Assembly (NCBI GenBank): GCA_040218145.1
Contig: JAVJQK010000040.1
Coordinates: 1-60,480, forward strand
Source of the DNA: Sandaracinaceae bacterium
Lineage (GTDB): Bacteria; Myxococcota_A; Polyangia; Polyangiales; Sandaracinaceae
Direction of reading: 5' to 3'
DNA length: 60,480 nt
Shown here: positions 16,995 to 24,736 of the stretch, piece by piece
Layout: every line of letters starts with the position of its first letter
Numbering within the stretch: the stretch's first letter is position 1
Notes under the pieces: generated by a model
Told to the model about the DNA's origin: nothing
The model's input: only the letters and a program-made list of their open reading frames with translations
The model's database searches: none
Made by a program: the position numbers and the translations under genes

Positions 16995-17762
16995 GTGCGC
17001 CGTGCCACCGCGCTGATCTGCCTCTTCGCTCCGGTCCAGCTCGGCTGCGGGCTGATGCTGGATCTCGAGCCGCCGGAGGAGGCGCCCGCCTTCGACGCGG
17101 GCGCGCTCGACGCGGGTGAGCGAGACGCGGGCCGACGCGACGCGGGGCCGGGCGACGCGGGCGAGTGCGTCCCGGACCGCGAGGTGTGCAACGAGCGCGA
17201 CGACGACTGCGACGGTCTGACGGACGAGGACTTCGACCTCCGCGTCGATCCGCTCCACTGCGGCGGCTGTGATCGCGCCTGCCCCAGCGAAGGCGGCGCG
17301 GCCGGCTGTCAGGGCGGCGCGTGCTCGCTCGTCTGCGATCTCGGGCGCGCCGACTGCGACGGCGATCTCTCGAACGGCTGCGAGGCGGACCTGGCCGACG
17401 CCTCGACGTGCGGCGACTGCGACACCGCCTGCGCCCCGAGCGCGACGTGCGAGTCGGGGACCTGCGTCGTGCCCTGCCCGGCCGACCAGGTCTCCTGCGG
17501 CGGCGAGTGCGTGGACGTGGCCAGCGACGAGCGGCACTGCGGCGGATGCGGCGCGCCGTGCTTCTCGGACCCTCACGGCGCCATCCGCTGCGAGAGCGGG
17601 AGCTGCGTCGTGGACAGCTGCGGCGACTGGCACGACGACTGTAACCGCGACCCCTCCGACGGCTGCGAGACGTACATCCTGACCGACACCGACTGCGGCG
17701 CGTGCGGCGTCGCGTGCGGAGCGGGCGCGTTCTGCGCGGGCGGCGCCTGCGCGGCCACCTGA
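16995..17762 (+). CDS. Cys-rich lipoprotein with MopE-like metal-binding motif
   Basis: A 255-aa exported lipoprotein. The signal peptide ends in a lipobox (VQLGC), followed by an Asp/Ala/Gly-rich tether with repeated DAG. The mature part contains ERDDDCDGLTDED, the 'putative metal-binding motif' of MopE-type proteins, then repeated CGGC/CGxC pairs separated by about 40 residues, typical of myxobacterial surface proteins. It probably binds calcium or copper outside the cell, but no enzyme activity is visible. It is a separate unit after the srf-like operon. Confidence 0.75.
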   Translation: MRRATALICLFAPVQLGCGLMLDLEPPEEAPAFDAGALDAGERDAGRRDAGPGDAGECVPDREVCNERDDDCDGLTDEDFDLRVDPLHCGGCDRACPSEGGAAGCQGGACSLVCDLGRADCDGDLSNGCEADLADASTCGDCDTACAPSATCESGTCVVPCPADQVSCGGECVDVASDERHCGGCGAPCFSDPHGAIRCESGSCVVDSCGDWHDDCNRDPSDGCETYILTDTDCGACGVACGAGAFCAGGACAAT

Positions 17763-17837
17763 GAGACGTTCGCGCCGCCGCGCGGCCAAGCCGCTCCTCA
17801 CCGCGTCGTCCGTGCTACGAAGGCCAGCACCTCCGCG

Positions 17838-18797
17838 ATGCCGTACCTCCGCGCCCACGCTGCTCTGTGGATCCTGCTCGTCGTAGGCCACGCCGGCCCT
17901 GCCGCCGCGCAGGAGCCTTCGACGCAGGCGGCGGTCGAGGACGAGCCCGAGCGCACCGCGCCCGCTCGGCGCTCGACCGACGCCGTCCGCTGGCGCTGGC
18001 GCAGCTCCGACATCGGCGACTACGTGACCATCGGCATCGGCGCCGCGACCGCGGGCACGATGATCGGCATCGGCGCCTCGGGGGTCACCACGCCCTCGCG
18101 CGGCGGGATCCTCTTCGACGACGACGCGCGCGGCGCCATCCGCCTGGACGACGAGTTCGCGCGGCAGATCTCGCGCGACGTGTCGGACGGCTTCCTGACC
18201 CTCCTGACGAGCGCGCCGTTCCTCTTCGACGCGCTCGTGCTCGGCGCCTGGCAGCACGACGACCCGCAGATCGCGCTCGAGCTGATCCTCATCCACGCCG
18301 AGGTCATCGCCGTGACGCTCGCGCTCCAGACCACGGCGAACATCATCGCGAGCCGCGAGCGACCCTACGGGCAGACCTGCGGCGGGCCGTCCGCGGACGA
18401 CCTCCCCGAGGAGAGCTTCTTCTGCAACTCGCCGGACCGCTTCTACAGCTTCTTCAGCGGGCACACCTCGCAGTCCTTCGCCTCCGCCGCGGTGGTCTGC
18501 TCGGCCCACATGAACATGCCGCTCCTCGGTGGCGGCGAGGTGGAGGCGGTGCCCTGCGTCACCGGGTTCGCGTTCGCGGCCGCGACCGGTCTGCTCCGGA
18601 TGATGGGCGACCAGCACTACGCGACCGACGTCATCACGGGCGCGCTGGTCGGGACGGCGGTCGGCTTCCTTCTGCCGTGGGCGCTTCACTTCGCGCACGA
18701 GCGCCCGGAGGGGGAGGACGACTACGCGGCCCATGACGACGTGGCCTGGGCCCTGGTGCCGACCGGGAGCGGCGCGTCGGTGATCGGGTTCTGGTGA
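17838..18797 (+). CDS. PAP2-family phosphatase (exported/membrane)
   Basis: A 319-aa phosphatidic-acid-phosphatase-2-type protein. The N-terminal signal peptide is cut around AAAQE. The three PAP2 motifs are present: RERPYG, FFSGHTSQSFA, and RMMGDQHYATDVITG with its catalytic histidine and aspartate. Such enzymes dephosphorylate lipid phosphates or undecaprenyl diphosphate on the outer face of the membrane. CGTGCTACGA at 17811-17820 is a plausible -10 region. Its stop overlaps the next gene (TGATG), so the two form an envelope operon. Confidence 0.85.
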   Translation: MPYLRAHAALWILLVVGHAGPAAAQEPSTQAAVEDEPERTAPARRSTDAVRWRWRSSDIGDYVTIGIGAATAGTMIGIGASGVTTPSRGGILFDDDARGAIRLDDEFARQISRDVSDGFLTLLTSAPFLFDALVLGAWQHDDPQIALELILIHAEVIAVTLALQTTANIIASRERPYGQTCGGPSADDLPEESFFCNSPDRFYSFFSGHTSQSFASAAVVCSAHMNMPLLGGGEVEAVPCVTGFAFAAATGLLRMMGDQHYATDVITGALVGTAVGFLLPWALHFAHERPEGEDDYAAHDDVAWALVPTGSGASVIGFW

Positions 18798-19654
18798 TGC
18801 GCGCGCTGCTGTGTCTGCTGCTGCTGCTGGCGCCGGCCAGCGCGGCCGCCCAGAGCCTGCCCGGGCCGGTCCCACACGACCCGCCCGCGGAGCCGCCCGA
18901 CGCGGAGGAGGCGGCGATCCCCTTCTGGGGCGAGGAGCGCGGCTTCATCAGCGGCACCCTCGACCTCGGGTTCCTGTTCCTGCAGCCCCGCTTCCACGCC
19001 GGCTACGGGGTCCCGCACGAGACCTGGCTCGGGCTCGAGATCGACCCGATCATCTCCGGCTCGGGCCTCGGCGCGTACGGCGGCCTGCGCGGCGCCGTCC
19101 CGTGGGGGGATCTCCGCGTCGGCGCGCGCTACCGCTTCAACTGGACCCGCTCGTTCCTCGAGGCGCTCGACGGCTACGACCACCTGCAGCTCCGCGACCG
19201 GACGGGGCCGAACGCCAACTACGTCTCGCTCGAGTCGCAGCTCAGCCTCGACGTCCCGGTCGAGAGCACCGCCTTCGCGGCCGAGGTGACCGTCACCTAC
19301 GTGCTGCCCTTCGAGGAGGGCTACTACCTCTACGAAGACACCTTGCGTGTGATCACCGTCTCACCTGGGTGGGTGTGGAGCGTCGCGGCGGGGTGGCGCT
19401 TCCACTTCGGCGATGACGACGCCTTCAGCATCGAGCCGGGCGCGGAGGTCGTGCACCTCGTCGAGCGTGACGACTTCGTGCTTCGCGTCGGCTTGCGGGC
19501 CGCGATCCGCATGTGGCCCGACCTCTCGGTGCGCATGATCGCGATGCCCGCCGTGCTCAGCCCGGACAGCCTGGGCGGCGCAGGCGGGCACTCGTTCTTG
19601 CTCGGCATCCGCTACCGATGGGCCACCGACGCACCCCGCTTCGGCCCCGAGTGA
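18797..19654 (+). CDS. Putative outer-membrane beta-barrel protein
   Basis: A 285-aa protein with a Leu-rich signal peptide cut after ASAAAQ. The mature part is a run of amphipathic strands (e.g. GFISGTLDLGFLFLQPRF, DLRVGARYRFNW, VWSVAAGWRFHFGDDDAF) ending in FLLGIRYRW, which looks like a small outer-membrane barrel. No named family is recognised. The start ATG overlaps the stop of the PAP2 gene. A GTG one codon earlier is also possible. Confidence 0.65.
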   Translation: MRALLCLLLLLAPASAAAQSLPGPVPHDPPAEPPDAEEAAIPFWGEERGFISGTLDLGFLFLQPRFHAGYGVPHETWLGLEIDPIISGSGLGAYGGLRGAVPWGDLRVGARYRFNWTRSFLEALDGYDHLQLRDRTGPNANYVSLESQLSLDVPVESTAFAAEVTVTYVLPFEEGYYLYEDTLRVITVSPGWVWSVAAGWRFHFGDDDAFSIEPGAEVVHLVERDDFVLRVGLRAAIRMWPDLSVRMIAMPAVLSPDSLGGAGGHSFLLGIRYRWATDAPRFGPE

Positions 19655-19704
19655 CCACCGGCCCCGGTTTGGCGATGCCCGCCGATGAGCGTATGTGAGT
19701 GCGG

Positions 19705-20169
19705 ATGAGGCTGACCACGTTCTCCATCGTCGCGTCGCTGCTGCTGGCGAGCCCCGCGGTCGCGCAGGAGGAGGCGCCCGACATCTCGCCCGAGACGGCG
19801 GCCGAGATCACGCGGCTCGAGGGAGAGCTCGAGAGCGCCGAGGGCCGCTCGGCCGCGTTCGGCGCGCTCACCATCGGCGGCACGACGCTGCTCATCGGCG
19901 GCGTGGTCGCGATGGTGGTGGTCGCGGCGATCGACCCGATGGGCTGCACCGGCATGGACGACTGCATCAAGCCGGTCGAGGACTTCGCGGTGGGGATCAC
20001 CCTCATGGCGACGGGCGCGGTCTCGATCGTGGTCGGCGGCATCCTGTGGGGCAGCGCGGACATCGAGGCGGACACGCTGCGCGGCCGCATCCGGACCCTG
20101 CGTGAGTTCGAGCCTACGGTGGAGTTCGGTCCCCAGGGCTTCCGCGTCGGGCTCGTGCATCGCTTCTGA
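19705..20169 (+). CDS. Small exported/membrane protein, unknown
   Basis: A 154-aa protein with a signal peptide (IVASLLLASPAVAQ) and a short coiled-coil (ETAAEITRLEGELESAEG). Two hydrophobic helices follow (TLLIGGVVAMVVVAAI and VGITLMATGAVSIVVGGIL), with a Cys pair (CTGMDDC) between them. I do not recognise the family. The start was set at ATG 19705 because TATGTG (19692-19697) lies 7 nt upstream. A GTG at 19699 is in frame. Confidence 0.6.
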   Translation: MRLTTFSIVASLLLASPAVAQEEAPDISPETAAEITRLEGELESAEGRSAAFGALTIGGTTLLIGGVVAMVVVAAIDPMGCTGMDDCIKPVEDFAVGITLMATGAVSIVVGGILWGSADIEADTLRGRIRTLREFEPTVEFGPQGFRVGLVHRF

Positions 20170-20187
20170 GCGCGCGGCCCGGCGCGG

Positions 20188-20193
20188 TAGGAT
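20188..20193 (+). promoter_or_regulatory. -10-like TAGGAT, leaderless
   Basis: TAGGAT ends 5 nt before the ATG at 20199, with only GCGCC between. No ribosome binding site fits in this space, so the mRNA is probably leaderless. Confidence 0.5.
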
Positions 20194-20198
20194 GCGCC

Positions 20199-20990
20199 AT
20201 GCGGGACGCGATCGACCGCCCGAGGCGAGGGCTCTTCGACGTCTCCTCGCACCTCGCGAGCTTCGTGACGACGACCTACGACGTCGATCCGTCCGCGCTG
20301 TCCGCCGCCCTGCCCGAGGGCTTCGAGCCCGACGTCTTCACCCTCGACGATGGCCGCGCGCGCGCCTTCGTCTCGGCGGTGTCCTTCCTGAACACCGACT
20401 TCCACGTGGGCTTCGCCCCGTTCGTGAAGCTCCAGACGACCCAGACCAACTACCGCGCCTACGTCCGCCGCGGGGCCGAGCGCGCGGCGTGGTTCTTCGG
20501 GACCAGCCTGGGCACCCGCCTCGGCCTGATCGTGCCGCGCCTGATCTGGCGGCTCCCGTGGGCCTACGCGGGAGGCACGCGAGAGGCGTCATGGGGCGAG
20601 AACGGGCTCGAGTCCCTCCGCTGGGATCTGCGCGGCGAGCTCGGCGAGGAGCGGCTCGTGCTCGAGGGCACGGGGCAGCCGATGGGCCGCCTCGACGGAT
20701 TTCGGGACGAAGCGATGACACACGCCGTGTTGACGAATCCCATGGTCGGGTACCTGCGGCGGCGGACCAGCGGACGGGTCGTGACCTATGCGGTGTGGCA
20801 CGCGCCCCTCGCGCTCGAGCGGGCCCACGCCGAGGAGGCGCGCTTCGGCTTCTTCGAGCGTCTCGGCCTGGTCGCGCCCGGCGCGCGCCCCCACTCCGTG
20901 CTCGTCCAGCGCCTGACGCACTATCTCGTGTTCCTCCCACCGCGCGCGCTCGACCGAGCCCCTCGCGCAGACCGCGCGGCGGGGGGCTGA
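20199..20990 (+). CDS. DUF2071 (YqjF-like) protein
   Basis: A 263-aa protein of the DUF2071 family, which has an acetoacetate-decarboxylase-like fold. Supporting features are the N-terminal VTTTYDVDPSALSAALPEGFEPD, the VSFLNTDFHVGFAPFVKLQTTQTNYRAYV block (typical of the family's 'N-Y-R-x-Y-V' strand) and a WFFGTSLGT segment. The catalytic lysine of true decarboxylases is not evident, so the function is unknown. It ends 7 nt before a multi-pass membrane protein gene, with which it probably forms an operon. Confidence 0.8.
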   Translation: MRDAIDRPRRGLFDVSSHLASFVTTTYDVDPSALSAALPEGFEPDVFTLDDGRARAFVSAVSFLNTDFHVGFAPFVKLQTTQTNYRAYVRRGAERAAWFFGTSLGTRLGLIVPRLIWRLPWAYAGGTREASWGENGLESLRWDLRGELGEERLVLEGTGQPMGRLDGFRDEAMTHAVLTNPMVGYLRRRTSGRVVTYAVWHAPLALERAHAEEARFGFFERLGLVAPGARPHSVLVQRLTHYLVFLPPRALDRAPRADRAAGG

Positions 20991-20997
20991 CGCGCAG

Positions 20998-22413
20998 GTG
21001 GAGGTCGATGACTCGAGGGCGAGGTCGGCGGCGCGGCGCGCGTCGGCGGCGCTGCCGTGGATCGCCTGGGTCGGGCTGAGCGCCGTCTTGCTCGGCCCCT
21101 CCGTGCTCGGGCGCCCGACCCTCGGCGTGGCCGACAACGGCGACTACTGGCGCGTGCTGCTTCCCGCTGGCCTCGACTACGCGGCGCCGAGAGAGCGGAG
21201 TCTGCAGCGCTTCGTGGAGCCGCGCTGGGCGCTCCGGGCCCCGGCCGAGGAGGGGTGGCTGTCGAGCGCCTCCGTGGTCGCCTGGACGGCGCGGCTGCCG
21301 TCGGCCGCGCTCGGCGTCGACCTGTTCCTCTGGCAGCTGACGGCGCTCTATCTCGCGCTGCTCGGCGTCATGCTCGCGCTCGCGCAGCGCGCGGAGGTGC
21401 CCGACGCGTGGCTCACCCTGGGCGTCGTCGTGTTCGCGGACCCGGAGGTCGCGCTGCACCTCGCGAGCTTCTATGCGGTGGGACCCGCGCTGCTGGCCGT
21501 GCTCGGCGCCGCGTGGCTCGCGCTGGCCCGGCGGCCCCTCACGGGATGGCGCGCGCTCACGCCCCTGTGCGCGCTCGCGATCTTCGGGGCGTTCTCACAG
21601 CAGAGCCAGGTGCTGCTCCCGGTGGCCATGCTCCCGCTCGCCCTTCGGTCGAGCTCGGGGCGCGGGCGAGTCGCCCGTGCGGCGCTGCTCGTCACGGTGA
21701 CGCTCCTCGCGTCGCTCCACTACTTCGCGGGCACCGGCCATCGATTCCCCGCGATCAACGACTACCACGCGGTCTTCCTCGGCCCGGCGCGTCTGTCCGA
21801 CTCGCCGCCCGAGGCGCTGTCCGAGCTGGGCATCTCGGCCCGCTTCGTCGACCACGCGGGCGTGCCGTACTTCAGGACCGACGTCCCGCCCGCGCTCGAG
21901 AGAGAGCTCGCCGAGGTCAGCCGCGCCGATCTCGTCGGCTGGTACCTGAGCCACCCCTCCTCGGCCCTTCGCGCGCTCGACCGAGCCCGGCGCGCCCTGT
22001 CCGATCCGCGGCCGCTCTGGCTCGGGAGCCACGGCTACACGGCGGAAGGCTCGCCGAGCGGCACCTGGGATCCGCCCGTCCGTCCGCGCGCCCTCCGCGT
22101 GATCACGCTTCATCGAGCGTGGCCATGGGGCGGGCTGATCTGGCTGGTCGCGATGGCGTGGCTGCTGTGGCGTGGCCGCCGAGAGGTCCGTCTGGCCGTC
22201 GGGATCCTGTTGTCGACGGTGGGGCTGGGGATCGCGGTCGCGATCCTGGGCGATGGGACCTTCTCGCTTCGCCGCCACCTGCTCGTCGCGGGGCTCGCGT
22301 GGGATCTGAGCTTCGCGCTCGCGTCGTGGCAGCTCGTGCTGGCGGCTGGAGCCGCCACCCGCGCGCGATGGGGTGGCGTCTGGAGTCGCCGCTCTCGCTC
22401 TTCCGCTTCGTGA
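20998..22413 (+). CDS. Multi-pass membrane protein, GT-C-like
   Basis: A 471-aa integral membrane protein with about ten hydrophobic helices. The first periplasmic loop carries ADNGDYWR, an acidic motif in the position used by GT-C-fold glycosyltransferases, which take sugars from polyprenyl-phosphate donors. A large loop of about 110 residues lies between the two halves. This makes a glycan-transferase role plausible but unproven. The GTG start is 7 nt after the DUF2071 stop. Confidence 0.6.
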   Translation: MEVDDSRARSAARRASAALPWIAWVGLSAVLLGPSVLGRPTLGVADNGDYWRVLLPAGLDYAAPRERSLQRFVEPRWALRAPAEEGWLSSASVVAWTARLPSAALGVDLFLWQLTALYLALLGVMLALAQRAEVPDAWLTLGVVVFADPEVALHLASFYAVGPALLAVLGAAWLALARRPLTGWRALTPLCALAIFGAFSQQSQVLLPVAMLPLALRSSSGRGRVARAALLVTVTLLASLHYFAGTGHRFPAINDYHAVFLGPARLSDSPPEALSELGISARFVDHAGVPYFRTDVPPALERELAEVSRADLVGWYLSHPSSALRALDRARRALSDPRPLWLGSHGYTAEGSPSGTWDPPVRPRALRVITLHRAWPWGGLIWLVAMAWLLWRGRREVRLAVGILLSTVGLGIAVAILGDGTFSLRRHLLVAGLAWDLSFALASWQLVLAAGAATRARWGGVWSRRSRSSAS

Positions 22414-22435
22414 AGGGGGCTTGGCACGGAGCGTG

Positions 22436-22648
22436 ATGAGCTCCCGGGTCATGCTGTTCCATCACGACTCCGAAGACGCGCCCACGTTGGTCCTCTCCCG
22501 CGACGAAGTGGCCCTCGAGGACGTGACGCTCGAGGCTGGCCCGCCCGCGCTGCCGTTCCCGCTCCTCCGCCGCAAGGACGACAGCCCGGTCTTCGAGCTG
22601 CTGGCCGCGAACCGCACCGACCGGCCGCGCTACCTGGCCCTCCGCTGA
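22436..22648 (+). CDS. Small protein of 70 aa, unknown
   Basis: A short soluble protein (MSSRVMLFHHDSEDAP...) with no recognised family. It has good codon bias, an ATG preceded by GAAGGGGG, and sits 22 nt after the membrane protein stop. The frame is also open upstream (from 22373), but the ribosome binding site favours this start. Confidence 0.5.
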   Translation: MSSRVMLFHHDSEDAPTLVLSRDEVALEDVTLEAGPPALPFPLLRRKDDSPVFELLAANRTDRPRYLALR

Positions 22649-22705
22649 GCCCGTCGCGGCGCCCGTTCGCGGCGCGCGGGTGGAATGTCGGCCTGGGTTT
22701 CGACG

Positions 22706-22711
22706 TACACT
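22706..22711 (+). promoter_or_regulatory. -10-like TACACT, leaderless
   Basis: TACACT ends 6 nt before the GTG at 22718 (GTG-ATG). No Shine-Dalgarno is present. This site decides the start against the more distal ATG at 22685. Confidence 0.5.
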
Positions 22712-22717
22712 CGGGGC

Positions 22718-23899
22718 GTGATGGCCCGACCTCAGCCCGACTTCGACCATGAGACCGAGGCGCTGATCGAGCCCGCGGGGCTCGGCTTCGACGGGCCGGC
22801 GCCCAGCATCGACGAGCTCCTGGCCGAGGAGAACGTCGAGGGGCTGATGGAGCTCGCCGCCGCGCACCGGGTCGGCACGCCGTACGTGGAGGAGAGCCTC
22901 TTCGACGCGCTCCAGTGCTACGAGGCCGCCTCCCGGGTGGGCAGCGCGGAGGCCGAGTACCACGTGGGTCGCGCCTACTTCGGGGGCGTCGGCATCGCGC
23001 GAGATCAGGCAGAGGGCGCCAAGCGCATCCGCTCCGCGGCCCAGCGCGGCGATCTTCGCGCCAAGGTGTTCGTGGCCAACCTCTACGAGATGGGCGTGGT
23101 CTACGCGACCGACGCGTCCAAGGCCGACGTCTGGTACCGCAACGTCGCGCGCGCGGCCGGGATCGACGCCGACCCCGAGTCCGAGGCCTACGAGCTGCAG
23201 ATGGCCGAGCTCGGCTGCGTCCGCTTCTGCCTGACCCTCGTGGCCGACGAGGCGCTGCCCAAGAAGGACCGCGCCTTCTACCTCAAGAAGGCCAAGGCGA
23301 TGGGCTACGCGCACAAGCTCGCCCAGGTCAGGGCCGAGAAGGCGAGCGCGGCCGAGAGCAGCGCGGCCAAGGCCAGCGCAGAGGGCGCCGACGCAGCGCC
23401 GCCCCCGCCCGAGGCGTCGGCCGAGCCCGAGCGGAAGGCCGAGCCCGAGTCGGAGTCGGGACCCGAGGACGAGCGCGACGTGCTCCTCGGCGAGCGCTGG
23501 ACCTTCAGCTGGGGCGCGCTCGCGTTCGTCTGGGCCAGCGCCTTCGCCAGCGCCTCGGTCGTCGCGGGGTGGCTCGCCTGGGAGGGCTCCCTCGCGCTGG
23601 CGCGGAGCGGCCGCGCGCTGCCCGAGGTGGACGGGCGGCACTGGCTCCTCTACGTGGCCACGCTGGTGGTCTTCGGGGTGCTCCCCGCCGCGGCGGCCTA
23701 CCGCGCGCGCGTGCTGGCCAGCGCCGCCGTCGTCGGGGCGGCCCTGGCGGGCGGGGGATGGGCGCTCTTCGAGGCGCAGCCGCTGCTCTGGGACCGGGTG
23801 GCGCAGGCGACGGCGGGGGGCCTCGGGGGCTTCCTCCTCGTGCTCCTCTTCCTCGGCCTGCTCGGCGGGACGCGCGCCCGTGTGCGACCCCCTACTTGA
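22718..23899 (+). CDS. Sel1-repeat protein with C-terminal membrane helices
   Basis: A 393-aa protein. Residues 50-170 hold Sel1/TPR-like repeats (AEYHVGRAYFGGVGIARDQAEGAKRIRSAA, then AKVFVANLYEMGVVYATDASKADVWYRNVA), a scaffold known for protein-protein contact. A coiled, Ala/Lys/Glu-rich linker and an acidic stretch follow. Three to four transmembrane helices (about 265-385) close the protein. It is therefore a membrane-attached adaptor with a cytosolic repeat domain at the N-terminus. The start is fixed by the -10 site 6 nt upstream. Confidence 0.7.
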   Translation: MMARPQPDFDHETEALIEPAGLGFDGPAPSIDELLAEENVEGLMELAAAHRVGTPYVEESLFDALQCYEAASRVGSAEAEYHVGRAYFGGVGIARDQAEGAKRIRSAAQRGDLRAKVFVANLYEMGVVYATDASKADVWYRNVARAAGIDADPESEAYELQMAELGCVRFCLTLVADEALPKKDRAFYLKKAKAMGYAHKLAQVRAEKASAAESSAAKASAEGADAAPPPPEASAEPERKAEPESESGPEDERDVLLGERWTFSWGALAFVWASAFASASVVAGWLAWEGSLALARSGRALPEVDGRHWLLYVATLVVFGVLPAAAAYRARVLASAAVVGAALAGGGWALFEAQPLLWDRVAQATAGGLGGFLLVLLFLGLLGGTRARVRPPT

Positions 23900-24018
23900 G
23901 AGGGCGGACGTGATAGTCTCGGCCTCCCTCCGGGAGCCGCCCACTGTCTCGTCGCCGCCACTTCTGGACCCTCAGCGAGGCCAACCAGCCAGCGCGTGAC
24001 CCGCACGACGTCCGCGGG

Positions 24019-24720
24019 TTGACCGCGGCGGAGATCTCCGTCCTCTTCCAGCCCATCGTCGATCTGACGACCCGCCGGATCTGGGCCGTGGAGGGCCTGG
24101 CGCGCTGCACCCGTCCGCACTTCGCGGATCCGCAGGCGCTCTTCCGGGCGGCGGTCGAGCAGGGGGCCACGGGGCGGCTGGGCCGGCTGATCCGCGAGGT
24201 CGCGTTCGAGCGCTGCGGCGGCCACCGCGTGTTCGTCAACGTGCACCCGCACGAGCTCAGCTCGCGCTGGCTCGTGCGCACCGACGATCCCATCGGGTTC
24301 CACGACGGCGGCGTGTTCCTGGAGATCACCGAGACCGCGGCCTTCGAGTTCTTCGACCTGTGCAAGAGCGTGCTGCGCGAGGTGTGCAACCGCACCAACG
24401 CCCACCTGGTCCTCGACGACCTCGGCGCGGGTCACTCGAACCTCGTCCGCTTCCTCGACCTCGAGCCGGACATCGTGAAGCTCGACCGGGCGCTCGTGAC
24501 GAACATCCACCTCGATCCGCGTCGGCAGAAGATGCTGCGCCACCTGACGGCGCTCTGCACCGATCTGGGCGCGCACGTGGTCGCGGAGGGCATCGAGCAA
24601 CTCGAGGAGCTGAGCGCGGTGGTGGACGCTGGCGTCCACTATGGGCAAGGCTATCTCTTCGCGCGTCCGGCGTATCCGATTCCGCCTGCGCCCTGGCCGG
24701 ACGGCGCCGCATCACGATGA
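24019..24720 (+). CDS. EAL-domain protein (c-di-GMP phosphodiesterase-like)
   Basis: A 233-aa stand-alone EAL domain. The name-giving motif is E25-G-L. The other catalytic signatures are largely kept: NVHPHE, EITET, DDLGAGHSN (for DDFGTGYS), VKLDR, AEGIE and GYLFARP. It could hydrolyse cyclic di-GMP, though the changed DDFGTG loop makes reduced activity possible. The start is uncertain: TTG at 24019 is the only standard start before the domain. A GATAGT at 23912-23917 may be its promoter. It ends 16 nt before the next gene, so the two are probably co-transcribed. Confidence 0.8.
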   Translation: MTAAEISVLFQPIVDLTTRRIWAVEGLARCTRPHFADPQALFRAAVEQGATGRLGRLIREVAFERCGGHRVFVNVHPHELSSRWLVRTDDPIGFHDGGVFLEITETAAFEFFDLCKSVLREVCNRTNAHLVLDDLGAGHSNLVRFLDLEPDIVKLDRALVTNIHLDPRRQKMLRHLTALCTDLGAHVVAEGIEQLEELSAVVDAGVHYGQGYLFARPAYPIPPAPWPDGAASR

Positions 24721-24736
24721 GGATCGACGAGACGCG

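Noticed and set aside
14340..18875. A 1511-codon minus-strand open frame
   Set aside because: It runs antisense through four supported plus-strand genes. Its translation is Arg/Asp/Leu-rich with no domains, as expected from GC-rich third positions.
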